The notes under the pieces: model-generated
The model's input: only the letters and a program-made list of their open reading frames with translations
Told to the model about the DNA's origin: nothing
Databases searched by the model: none
Position numbers and translations under genes: made by a program
Assembly: GCA_020284085.1 (NCBI GenBank)
Contig: JACEVL010000770.1
Coordinates: 766,001-830,000, forward strand
DNA from: Aporrectodea caliginosa
Lineage: Eukaryota; Annelida; Clitellata; Crassiclitellata; Lumbricidae
DNA length: 64,000 nucleotides
Direction: 5' to 3'
In this document: in pieces, positions 23,501 through 33,072 of the stretch
Layout of the letters: each line of letters starts with the position of its first letter
How positions within the stretch are numbered: position 1 is the first letter of the stretch

Positions 23501-26438
23501 GTCATCATACATGTAACTGTTTTTAATTCCATGCATGATTGTGTGTTCTCCCGAATTTTTTCTTACGTTACACAGGGCTACCATATACTGTAAGTTGATG
23601 CTGTATGAATAGCTGCTTTTAAGTAACAATTTCGATATTATGATTAAGATTTGTATGGCAGCCTTTTCAGTGGTTGACCCCTCGCTCTGTAATGGGCTCC
23701 CTTTGGTGCTGCATTTGCTCCCCAGGGTTCTCTCTGACTCCTGTTATGCTCACCTCAAAACTGTCCTTTTCAACCGTGTTGGGGTCGGGTGTGCTCCTGA
23801 GTAGAGCCTTGAAGGGGTGCTATATAAATATTTTCGTAATGAATTAATAATGAATATAGGTTGTTAACCTTTGCAGGAACCTCTGGTGATTCAGAGTCAG
23901 AAGCCACCAAGCGGTTGTTGTTGCATTGATGGCTTTGCTGAAATCAATGCCACTATTAACAGAGGATGCTTCGTACCTGGCGAAACCATATGTATTGATG
24001 GAGAGATTGCCAATCGCACCAACACTAACATCAAGTACTCAACCATTACGCTTTTTCAGGTCTGATAAAAAATTCCTGTATACACAAAATTCGAATTCTA
24101 GCTACTTTTTGTCGTCTGAAGCTCTGTAGGATATAGAAAAAATATGATTAGTCAAATTAAAATAGTCAAATTAAGCCAATTCAGCAAATACATTTTTGAA
24201 GCTCTGTAGGATTACTCACTTACTTTGAGATGTTATAAATATTTATTCTCAGTTGAACTAATGAAAGACTTGAAGGTCACTCACTTGAAGATATATTCCT
24301 TATAGTCAATCAGAAATAATTAAAGTGACATTAATTTTTTCCACGTAGTTCTATCTGAAATAAAATTTACAATGTCAAGAATGAAGTATCCACAGATAGT
24401 AGAATGTCAGCTACTGTTAAATATACTATTTGAATGGAAAAGGATTTTTGTACTGGAATGATGAAGGTGAACAAGTTTTATAAATAAATGTGATTGCATT
24501 TTAGAATATAGAATACTGTGCCACATACGGGGATGGCAAAATTAATCGTAAAAAGCAGGCATTGACAACCCTAGCAAAATTTGAACGGCCGTTTATACGG
24601 CGTGGCCTTACGGACAGTTGGAACAACATTTCGTTTGTAGTTCCACAGGTTTTGGCGTCAAGACTTGATGGATGTGGTATCATAAACATCAAGCACTATA
24701 TTGAGGTATGAGCTTATGCAATTCAACATGTAATTTCCTTATACGTCAGAATATTATGTTGTCTCTAGTGTGCTGTGTTTGCTTATTATTGTAACTTCTG
24801 ATACAGTGTTGTTTAGGCGTGGATTCATGTGCAGCTCTAGAATGGAACTCTATTAAAACTTGTAATACTACCTGTTATAGAGTAATTCAGATAGCTCTCA
24901 GCATTGACATTATAATGAGGTCCTTTCTATTTATGTATGCGCATGTTTGTGTAGGCTATGGATGTATGCATGTACGTGTGTTTGAATGTATGTATGCATG
25001 TCTGAAGTGAAATACTTATACGTAAGAGATAATAGAAAATATGTGACAGAGTTAGCCTAATCCAAGTGTTTCTCTACTTTGAAGGAACTCCTCAGCAGAG
25101 CACATAGGCAATCCTCCATCAAATATGATGGCTTTTAGATACTTTTAGATAGAAAAGTTTTCATCAGGGAAGGTTGAAGAGTGCTTGGAAGTTGACAGGA
25201 ATCCCATTCCATCCATGGCAAGACGCTGGCCAGTTCCACGATGAAAAGACAGTCGGACATGCATGGATAAGGATATTAAAAAAATGAGTTCGCTTAGAAA
25301 CATCCATCCGTCTACCCATTCATCCAGCTATCCTTCGTTCCTTCCATACATACATTCATTGATGCCTTGTGCACTGTGCTGACGGCACTCCAGAAGTTTC
25401 CAGATTTGACTTCATTATGTGTAACTCTTAAAAAGTAATTTTTCTTATCATTTTTAGATTTCTGCCACTTTTCACGATTGCTGCAGCAAGAGTACTGCTA
25501 CTAGTGAAATTGTGATTGGAAACGTTCCTCTTCGTAATGACGTTCAACCATCTGTTGTAACTTCTCAGCCAATGGGGTTTCCCATGCCGTATGACATGCC
25601 ACCAGCATATGTGCCCACTTTAGGTAGGCAAGTCAAGAATAGTTTTGTGATTTCCACTAATCAGTGGTTGCTTATGTTTCTGTATATCTGTACTGCTAGC
25701 TGTTAAACTTTGGGAAGGATGCATTGTAATGTAAATCCTCGAAAATTTCTCAGCGCCTACAAAAGCTTTGGAGTGACTTGCATTGAAAATGGTCATCAAG
25801 AGCTGAACTCAGATGTTCGTTGCTAAACTTGATTTCTTTTCAATCTGTTAGGCAGCCTTAGAGAAAGCTCTTTAGAAAGTGCTATATTAATATATTGGCC
25901 TAATATCCAGTTTCTTACATGAACTATGCATACATAGGCTGACCAACTGTAGTTAATTAAAAAAAACTTCAATACAAAGTCACAGAAATGTGAATCTGAG
26001 GTGCTGTTAGTCAGTTGCCAGCTGAATGAGAAGCTAGATAATAAGCTATGTGGAAGCCTGAGAAATAGTGAGTTTTGAGTCGTTCTTTGAAGGAAGAGAA
26101 AGAGTTCAAACATTGGAGAAACATTGGTAGTCGGTTCCATTCTTTGGGGCAACAACATGGAATATACATGAGCCAATGACACTTCTGCATTGTTCCTGAA
26201 CCATAATAATAATTTTAATTGTAATTACGACATGTGTATGGCATGATCAGTAGCAAGCTACTTCTAGTATGCTTTACACAGTCTCCCGAAGATCGCATAC
26301 TGCGGGGAGGATCTAAGCAGATTATTTAAGTTGACTATAGTGGAACTCCTGGTGTTTGTTCTTTCAGGTTTTGACACGGCTAAGGTCAAGGCCTGGAACC
26401 ATGACAGCAAAGATTTTCCAGAAGTTCACACATCATAA
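20522..26438 (+). CDS. Alpha-arrestin (arrestin domain-containing protein), copy A, 7 coding exons
   Basis: Coding exons: 20522-20642, 21195-21317, 22049-22272, 23877-24059, 24505-24705, 25458-25623, 26368-26438, giving 362 aa with all GT-AG introns. Residues about 5-155 form the arrestin N domain (GNSENIFYAGQLVTGHVHAQ; GIRLEVTGKAETAWTEG; PFSFVIPPELPQSFDDRIGH; IRYRAKAVIDRP). About 165-300 form the arrestin C domain (EINATINRGCFVPGETICID; SWNNISFVVPQVLASRLDGC). A PPxY motif (PPAY) lies at residues 332-335. Alpha-arrestins recruit NEDD4-type HECT ubiquitin ligases through PPxY to membrane cargo for endocytic sorting. Typical ARRDC proteins are about 350-420 aa and carry two PPxY motifs; this one shows a single full motif. 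The start is supported by conservation of MSKSQV in all three copies directly after the shared splice acceptor. Confidence 0.93.
20643..21194 (+). other. Intron 1 of copy A
   Basis: No embedded gene or defined element recognised. Confidence 0.6.
22550..22720 (+). mobile_element. tRNA-headed SINE-like element, family 2
   Basis: A-box-like 'atgtggttagcatg' (22554) and B box GGTTCAAATCC (22593) are spaced as in tRNA-derived SINEs. No acceptor-stem complement is visible, so it is not a functional tRNA gene. It lies in copy A intron 3. Confidence 0.55.
22984..23213 (-). mobile_element. tRNA-headed SINE, family 1 (minus copy)
   Basis: Inverted copy of 6691-6900. The minus strand starts 'atggggcagggaggtggctg', carries B box GGTTCGATACC, and shares the body and the 'cttgttatcatctgttacta' end. 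Confidence 0.75.
23655..23855 (+). mobile_element. L2-like LINE 3' end in copy A intron 3
   Basis: Reads V-D-P-S-L-C-N-G-L-P...AHLKTVLFNR then stop, the typical end of L2/CR1 ORF2 ('APSLWNxLP...LKTxLF'). An untranslated tail 'gccttgaaggggtgctatat' follows. Fragment only. Confidence 0.65.
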
Positions 26439-27290
26439 ACTTGAATTCATAATGTCATCATCTTTATTTGCCTCTGACCTGCATAACACTGGTGGTTTAA
26501 TACTGTGAAGATTGGAATAGTGCTTTGCTTAGTTTTTCTAGCTGGTTCAATCGATGTTATGGTACATGTTGTTATTGTGTAAAGAACAGCATGTGTATTA
26601 GCATATATAATATACAGTGTGATATTTTATTATTCATGGTATTTGTGTTCGATAAACTGAAGTTTTGCTGTACCTTCTTGAGAAAACATAGTAATGTCAG
26701 TTTATGGAGTAATATTCTCTCAGTTCATGATGTAGTATTTTGACTCTTAAAGTTATTTTATTATTTGAAACTTCTAGAGACATTGGTTGAGTTGATTTTA
26801 TTTCAAGTGTGTTCAAAATGATTTTAATATGTGGCCTTGTGAAGTTCTAAATGGATTTCAAAACGTATTTGCTGAATTGTTTTAATTTGACTATTTAGTA
26901 CAACATGTTTTTCAAATGAAAGAGGGAAATAGATTTTTAAATTTAGCAAGAAATTGAGAAAATAATTAGTAGAAATGCATAAACAATAACAAGATAACTT
27001 TGTAGTATACATTCAAAAATAACTGGTCGATATGTTAGAAAACATCGTCAATGATTTTATGCTAAAATGGTTATTCGACTCTAGACAGCAGTGAAACAAA
27101 TTGACAGTGTTTGCCTTGCAGTCTCCAGCTTCAAAAAACGAGTTGCTGCTTATTATTGGTAAAACCCAGATTATGCTCAAGAAATAATTAATTACTTTTT
27201 ACATTTTGATATTTATTATAAATATTTTATTTCTAATATTTTTATATTCATATTTAAAATTTCAGAATGCATGCCTGTTTTGTTCTATGT
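26439..27290. other. Downstream region of copy A (3' UTR candidate)
   Basis: AT-rich, without frames of note. No AATAAA was found close to the stop, so the transcript end is undefined. Confidence 0.4.
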
Positions 27291-27291
27291 T

Positions 27292-27360
27292 TAACACTTT
27301 AGCAACGAGTTGCAACTATGTCCCAGTCTCTGTTAGTATACTCTTATCGTTAAAGTGTTA
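27292..27360. mobile_element. 69-bp MITE-like inverted repeat
   Basis: Starts TAACACTTTAGCAACGAG and ends ATCGTTAAAGTGTTA. The ends pair over about 14 bp with mismatches. Related copies lie at 7556 and 8287. Confidence 0.6.
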
Positions 27361-27703
27361 GAACCAGCTTTGGAATGTTTTCTTACAAATTATATATTTG
27401 ATGTTGTGGCTGTGGATGATTTCCATGCATACTGCATATGTTTAAAAGCTGTGGCTTTTGATGAATTCTGTGTATTTAATCTGAATCCATTTACATACAA
27501 GACATGATATACATATGCATGTCCTATATCTCTGAAACCATAGATCTGGGTGAATTCTAAGTGTGTACTATTATAAAGTCGTACTTTTTGATGATTTATA
27601 TACATGTGTTTTATGTTTAAAGCCATAGCTTTTGATGATTTCCTTGTATACTAGCCTACATGTATTTCTTTTAGTCAATTGCATGTAATTATACACCATA
27701 GTA

Positions 27704-27705
27704 TG

Positions 27706-27741
<36 letters not shown>

Positions 27742-27742
27742 G
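27704..27742. repeat. (CAAT)n microsatellite next to a reversed retroposon tail
   Basis: About nine tandem CAAT/TCAA units followed by 'gttcgtttattctgaataa'. This is the same arrangement as the much larger array at 48113-48541 followed by 'cgagtttattgaaccag'. Confidence 0.75.
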
Positions 27743-27879
27743 TTCGTTTATTCTGAATAACCAAGTTATCACAGATGCAACTTGTTACAATGAAAACTGG
27801 TTCGTAGTTTGCTATGTTGTTAATTGCATGAGTTAAAATTTTGCCTTAAAATAGACAAGCTCGCTCATCATGTTGATAA

Positions 27880-28420
27880 GGGCCCCATTTGGAGTGTTGC
27901 GGTTTGGCTCGTCTCCAGTCTGTGTGTAGCGGACAGTTAAGTTGGCAGAAAAATATCCCCACTGTCCAGTGGCGTCTACCAATGGTGGGGTTGGGAGAAT
28001 GATCTCCCACGGTGGCCAGAAGTGGAGGGGGTATCTCCACAGTTGCCAACAGTGGGGGTGGGGGGTGTTTAACGTATTATTAATTAACTTGACAGTTCTG
28101 AGTGACTATCCGAATCTGTTATTTATAAGTCAGCCAGAATGGGGAGTTTGCTGTCCCATTCCCAGGTCAGCTGGCAGAAATATGTCACCACTGTCCAATG
28201 GAGTCTACCAATGGTGGGGTTGGGAGAATGACCTCCAACAGTTGCCAGAAGTGATGGGGGTTAACTCCACGGTTGCCAGTAGTGGGGGAGGGGGTAACGT
28301 ATATTAATTTACAGTTTTGAGTGACTATCTGAGTCTGTTATATATAAGTCGGCCAGAGTGGGGGTTTTGCTCTCCCATTCCAGAGGGGGGAGGGGTAGAC
28401 GCGACTACCACTGTCCATGC
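27880..28420. repeat. Tandem repeat, about 230-bp unit, 2.3 copies
   Basis: 'ccactgtcca-tgg-gtctacc' occurs at 27958 and 28188. The block 'ctatc-gaatctgttat-tataagtc-gccaga-tgggg' also recurs 230 bp apart. A further inverted partial copy is at 18990-19162. Confidence 0.8.
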
Positions 28421-29700
28421 GCCCATTAGCCAGTTGATGAGGATCTTTACATCACCGCAGTATAAGTGGAGTTACTGTTTGTGGTTAGTGAATTGTGTAA
28501 ATTATGTGTAAATAATACAGCCTGCCGATTCAAAGTGCATTAATTGTGTGAAACGTGATTTTTCATTTCTGTCTGTAATCTTGAATTTTGAGACTGCACT
28601 GTGCATTATTGTCACTGTTTTTATAATTATAATTAAATGATATCTTTTAGCAACGACTTGTATGTTTATAAAACTGTTGGGTAAGCAGTTGTTGAAGACG
28701 TAAACTTATTAGATATCTTTTTCGAAGTACTAGCGCTATGTAGGAATTTCAGTTCCGTAGGTCTAAGCCACTGACTCTTCTTTGGACAGCGCCCCAACTC
28801 TGTGATGAGAAGTAGGCCGCTGCTGTTATTTGAGCCGAGAGTCTCAAACGCTAACGGGACAAAGTGGTAGGTTTGCGCGAGTGTGTTGTATTTGGCTCGC
28901 GTGTCTGGCCGTTCTAGGGAGCAAGATAGCCATTGAAAGCCATTGGCCCTGACCAGGGACCCGCAACGTGAGGCTCGCAGATGTTGCCTCCAAGTCTAAG
29001 GCCTACTGCAACTCTCACGGCTTCATCGTTCAGTCTACCAATCCAGTTGTCTTGATGAGGTCCAGAATTATATCTTCATAAGATCGTCAGACAGCAACAG
29101 CATTGCTTATTAGTACGAAGAATTAAGCGATACCATGTTTGTTTTCAGCAAGGCCTACTTTGCTGTTAGTTGAATGTGAGGCGCCCTTGTAGGCTGTGTT
29201 ACGGTGCCGTATATAGGCCTATAAATTGTCATTATTATTAACTTCTGCCTTATAGACAATGCAAATTCTGGATCAGATGTAGGCTATAGCCTACCTTTGT
29301 CGAAGCACTTCATTTTATTGAATGTTTTTCCCATATGCATTGACCCATGTGAAATAAGCATCCTTGCTGTTCGATATCCGGATAGACTGCTTTGAATACC
29401 AGAAGAGCAACCTGTTTGAAATCTGTCATCACCGACTTTAAAGATTTGTATTAAACTTTTAATTGAGTTCCATAAGAACTAGAATATAGCTATTTGTCGA
29501 TGTGTCTTGTCTGTCAGAAGAAAGACTGTGGATTGACACAGCTGTACTTAACAGCGTTGATGGTGGTGTTACTTTCCTGTAGGCGGGTGTGGGTGCATGT
29601 GCTTTTTATAAAGGCAGATGCGCCTGTGACCTGTCGAGGACGTGTTGCAGCCCGTGGAAGTGAAAGCTAAAATTCTCGATAGCCTAAGTCTTTAAAACTC
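28421..29700. other. Intergenic, no gene recognised
   Basis: Only short frames. At 29181-29245 there is a copy of a dispersed repeat ('gcgcccttgtaggctgtgttacgg...attgtcattatt') that also occurs at 23262-23310 (inverted) and 39146-39225, each ending in an ATT/AAT tract. Confidence 0.5.
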
Positions 29701-29704
29701 AGAA

Positions 29705-29893
29705 CAATAGAGCCTATAAGTCTTGAACGCCTATGCCTATAAACTATAGGAAGCTAGAGCCTATCTATAAGTCTTGAACTCCTATATGCCTATAAACTAT
29801 AGGAAGCTAGAGCCTATATAATTATAAGTCTTGAACTCCTATGCCTATAGCGCTATATATAAGTCTTGAAAGCCTATACCTATAAGCCTAAAC
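29705..29893. repeat. Minisatellite, about 60-bp unit, 3-4 copies
   Basis: Unit 'cctataagtcttgaactcctatgcctataaactataggaagctagag' (with variation), repeated in the region just downstream of the minus-strand gene. Confidence 0.8.
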
Positions 29894-29942
29894 TAGGATA
29901 CTACGCCTAGAAAGAACCAGACAAGTAATTTCATTTTCAACT

Positions 29943-29983
29943 TTTATTGATCGAACAACAGACTTCATCGATCTAAATTTATT
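29943..29983 (-). terminator. Two AATAAA poly(A) signals for the minus-strand arginine-rich gene
   Basis: On the minus strand AATAAA occurs at 29983-29978 and 29948-29943, about 145-180 nt after the predicted stop codon, consistent with a short 3' UTR. Confidence 0.6.
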
Positions 29984-30019
29984 AAATAAGCCGCAGACAA
30001 AAGTTCACAGGAGAGCGGC

Positions 30020-30041
30020 GAAGGCGGATCTTTTCGCCTTC
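30020..30041 (-). other. Hairpin in the predicted 3' UTR of the arginine-rich gene
   Basis: GAAGGCG and CGCCTTC pair perfectly (7 bp) around an 8-nt loop. It is not the metazoan histone 3' stem-loop, whose loop is 4 nt. Confidence 0.4.
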
Positions 30042-30125
30042 AGTTTCTTCAGCCACCCGTCGACCGATGGATGGACGGACGATCGGTCGGAAGGAGGTCC
30101 CTCCCCCGGCCGATGGCGTCGTCGT

Positions 30126-30654
30126 CTAGTGGCGGCGTCGTCGACGGCGGCGGCGTCCGTGGCTTCGGCGGCGGCGGCTGTGACGGCGGCGGCGTCGGCT
30201 TCCTCGTCGGCCTCGTCTCCGTCTTCGTCGCGAAGGGGTCGTCGCTCCCTCGCCATCGTCGTCCTTGGCCGCCGGTGCTGCGGCCGACGCTCCCCGCCGA
30301 GCGCTGCGAGACCTCTCCCTTCGTCTCAGTTGGACGTCCTCTCCCAGTTCTTCTTCCTACACAACCAACGACAACACAAAAGCCCACCCTAAGAGAACGT
30401 CGTAGGGTAAAAACTTCCAGCCCTATGTCTAAGTCTAACCTTAAGGTGAATATAAGATGATCTTAATTAACCTTAATGTTAATCTAATAATGATATGAAT
30501 GAAATCTAATTGCTCTAATCTAGGCCTAGGATAACCCTGTTCTCTTGTAAGTTTGACCCTCATGCTGGCCGAAGAAAGCTATCGAGCCTCTCTTCGGCCA
30601 GCACAAGAAGGTAAAAGTCAAACTTACCAGTTCGAGATCTTCGTAGTCTTCCAT
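30126..30654 (-). CDS. Predicted arginine-rich, protamine-like protein, 2 exons (85 aa)
   Basis: Exon 1 is 30654-30628 (MEDYEDLEL) and exon 2 is 30356-30126, joined in phase 0 across a 271-nt GT-AG intron (gtaagt...tgtgtag). Residues 1-19 are strongly acidic (MEDYEDLEL then EEELGEDVQL); the charge pattern runs smoothly across the splice junction, which supports the join. A mixed region (RRRERSRSARRGAS, then AAAPAAKDDDGEG) leads to an arginine tail of about 34 residues with 25 Arg and Ser/His/Gly breaks (SRRRRRRGRRGSRRRRRHS onward), ending in His then stop. An acidic leader followed by poly-Arg/Ser resembles precursors of sperm protamines; this is an inference from composition. Kozak context is good (aacaagATGG). 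TATA-like, CCAAT and poly(A) signals flank it. Alternatives are a Pro-rich or an Ala/Asp-rich reading frame through the same GC-rich exon, or a non-coding repeat. Confidence 0.55.
30547..30627. other. Two-stem hairpin that contains the 5' splice site of the arginine-rich gene
   Basis: GTAAGTTTGAC at 30547-30557 is the exact complement of 30617-30627. TGCTGGCCGAAGA at 30563-30575 is the exact complement of 30591-30603. On the minus strand the outer stem begins with the donor GTAAGT itself, so the splice site would be base-paired in the folded pre-mRNA. Confidence 0.75.
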
Positions 30655-30720
30655 CTTGTTGTTCTTCTTCCGGTCGTCCTTGAAGCCTGGATGGAACTGA
30701 CCCGTCCTCTCGACCCGTCG

Positions 30721-30768
30721 CTTATTTATTCATAATCGACCCAAAAGAAGCAGCCAGTAGCCAATCAG
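30721..30768 (-). promoter_or_regulatory. TATA-like and CCAAT elements upstream of the arginine-rich gene
   Basis: On the minus strand AATAAATAAG (30730-30721) lies about 67 nt before the ATG. An inverted CCAAT box (CCAATCAG on the plus strand, 30761-30768) lies about 35 nt further upstream. CRE-half sites (ACGTCA/TGACG) occur at about 30842-30925. Confidence 0.5.
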
Positions 30769-30961
30769 AAAACGCTCTGGACACAATGAGTCGTCCTGGC
30801 AATGAGTTGCCATGGCAATAGTTAATCATCATCTGCATTGTGACGAAGTAAGACCTACTTCAAATTGACTACGTCATAGTAGGTTGTAGGCTACTTCATA
30901 TTATGACGCAGTCATTTGTGACGTTGGCATGACAACAATTATTGTCTCCATGGAGAAATGC

Positions 30962-31063
30962 CGATGAGCATTTAATTAATTACAATTAATTAAATGCATT
31001 TAATTAATTGTAATGGATTAAATGCATTTAATTAATTGTAGTTAATTAATTAATTGCTCATCG
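30962..31063. repeat. 102-bp AT-rich palindrome packed with TAATTA sites
   Basis: The outer ends CGATGAGCA and TGCTCATCG are exact complements. The interior repeats ATTTAATTAATT in both orientations with 'aatgcatt' spacers, so the whole block can form a cruciform. TAATTA is also the core homeodomain site. Confidence 0.8.
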
Positions 31064-31689
31064 TCGTTCCTCCCTGGTTCATTTTTGCCTTAGTATGATC
31101 GAAAAGAAAACACTCTTGGATGGTTCTAGGCCATTCTGATTTGAACAAGCTGTCTTCTGATAGAACAGGAATATTGTATCTTCATTTAGCGTCTCTTCAG
31201 AGCTGTTTTACAAGTGGAAATTGCTTGCAGTTCGCTCCTTAATGGCATTTGAAAAGTCAACTGGAAGCCTCCCGGCCAGAACTGTCACTAAAACTCAAAA
31301 ATATGGGCATTGCCTATCACCGATCCTAAAATCATTGCTCCACGGCTGGCTATAAAAGCCAAAAACGGTCGAGACTGGATTAGGACTAATCGTTTTTGAG
31401 ACATTTTAGTCAGCATTGCTATCTTCACTCTACGTTGACACAAAAGACTTTAAAGATATCTTCTGAAGTCAGAATGCACAATGAAGATGGGGATGAAAAC
31501 CTTCCAAATCGCTTCATAGGCCTACACCACGCCATGCCTTTGTTACCTCTCTGTTTCCTTGATCGAAGCTCTGGTCATATCGTCCACATTTCCCGCTCCT
31601 TTGCTCTATGCTGAAATTCAAAACCGCATGTAACATGTAAGCACAGGTTTGCGATTACTGTAACGCTGTGCTTTGACTCAGAGGCAGGT

Positions 31690-32060
31690 GCCAGACCAAT
31701 AGCCTCTGGCCAATAACCCCTGACCAATAACCTCCGGCCAAAATCCCCCGGCCATTAATCCCCAAGGAAAATTACCCCCGGCCGGCCAGTAACCTCCGTG
31801 GCCAATATCCCCCGAGGAAAATAACCCCTAGTCGAAACCCTTCTGGCCACTAACCCCCAAACGGTTAGGGTCAGGTTAGGCGTCGTGAGGGTCTGTTAGG
31901 GTCAGCATCAGGTCCTTGGGTCAGCATTAGGGTTGGAGTCGTCACTAGAAGATTTGTTGATGCATAATAGGGTGGAGGGGTTATTGACTGGGGGTTCTGA
32001 CTCGGGGGCTATTTTCCTCGAGGGTTATTGGCTGGGGAGTTATTGGCCAGGGGTTATTAC
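31690..32060. mobile_element. Foldback-like element: arms of degenerate 'ggccaataacccc' sub-repeats
   Basis: 31690-31857 consists of repeated 'ggccaataacccccg'-type units of about 16-17 bp. 31965-32060 consists of the same units inverted ('ggggttattggcc'). The centre has TTAGGGT-like motifs. Long inverted arms built from short direct repeats are the hallmark of foldback elements. No target duplication was found. Confidence 0.6.
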
Positions 32061-32459
32061 CACAGAACCCTCAAGAACCGTGTTACGAACAAGCTGAATG
32101 ACAAACGTGCCGCACCAGATTAAACACGAAAAGATGCTTCTGATAGCAGAGTAGGCCACCATTGTCTTGTTTCTAGAAAATCGGTGTCAGAAGACACAAA
32201 AAGCAGTAGGCCTATAGTTTAAGACATAAACATTGAACAATTTTTATCGCTTTAGTTTGCTCAAGAGTACGCGGGGTCAAGCTGCATAGTAATCTGGTTT
32301 TTGATAGTTATATTCATTCTGTCGGTGAAAAATGCCTATCAGCCAGCAGTTTAAGTTCTGCGATGTTCAGAAAAGTGTTATAGCCCCTGCTATATAGGCT
32401 TATGTTTATTGTCTTTGTATTCCTTTTGTTCTGAATTTGCCTTAACATTTATTTGTTGC

Positions 32460-33072
32460 CACGCGCGGAATAGGTGTTCCAAATGAGAAAAAGTATAGTG
32501 GCATTTTCTATTAGGCTACATATTGCTCAACAATTGTGTCTGATCGTTTTACCTATCACGTAAACGAATACTCTGTAACCTCACTGATCATAGCCACATA
32601 AATGTGATTTGAAACATGTTTTATTATCAAATGGAAATTTGGTTTTTTTTGGGTCACAGCTTTGGGACGTCATTTTCAGAGGTGCTACATTTTGTGACGA
32701 CGTGTGACGAGGGCGAGGGGGTTCAAAAAGCGGTCAAAATCGCGTGACGTCATTTATGGACGGCCCCCCATAGACGAAATTGCTGAACAATAATTGTACC
32801 TGATTGTTTTATCTATCACGTAAACGAGTGCTCTTTAACCTGACCGCGACTCATATCTCTGCCTCGGTTATATATTTGTCTCGCTTTATCTGATTAACAC
32901 TGGAGCAGGTGGATTTCTAGAGAGGATATTCACGTCACAGGCGATATTTGCTTTTGTTTAGCGTCCCTTTAATTATCGTTAGCTTCGTTGCAGGTGACGT
33001 CAGTCGAATCTATTTAAGGGTTAACAAGAATCCGTTCTAGGTTCTTTGGCAACACCATACGATTTAGAGAAG
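32460..33072 (+). promoter_or_regulatory. Promoter and untranslated exon 1 of alpha-arrestin copy B
   Basis: Perfect CREs (TGACGTCA) at 32745-32752 and 32995-33002, a partial one at 32666-32672, and a TATA-like TATTTAAG at 33011-33018. The untranslated exon ends '...acgatttagagaag' at 33072, before gtaagc. A 65-bp module ('atcacgtaaacga-tgctct-taacct') occurs twice (about 32525 and 32790), on both sides of a segment (about 32645-32770) that looks like a small inserted element. Nearly the same sequence forms the copy C promoter at 42366-42939. Confidence 0.75.

Noticed and set aside
30020..30041. Histone-type 3' stem-loop for the arginine-rich gene
   Set aside because: The hairpin has a 7-bp stem and 8-nt loop without the conserved histone stem-loop sequence; AATAAA signals are present instead.
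30071..30460. 129-codon plus-strand Gly/Val-rich frame
   Set aside because: Antisense shadow of the GC-rich minus-strand exon; no splice or promoter support on the plus strand.
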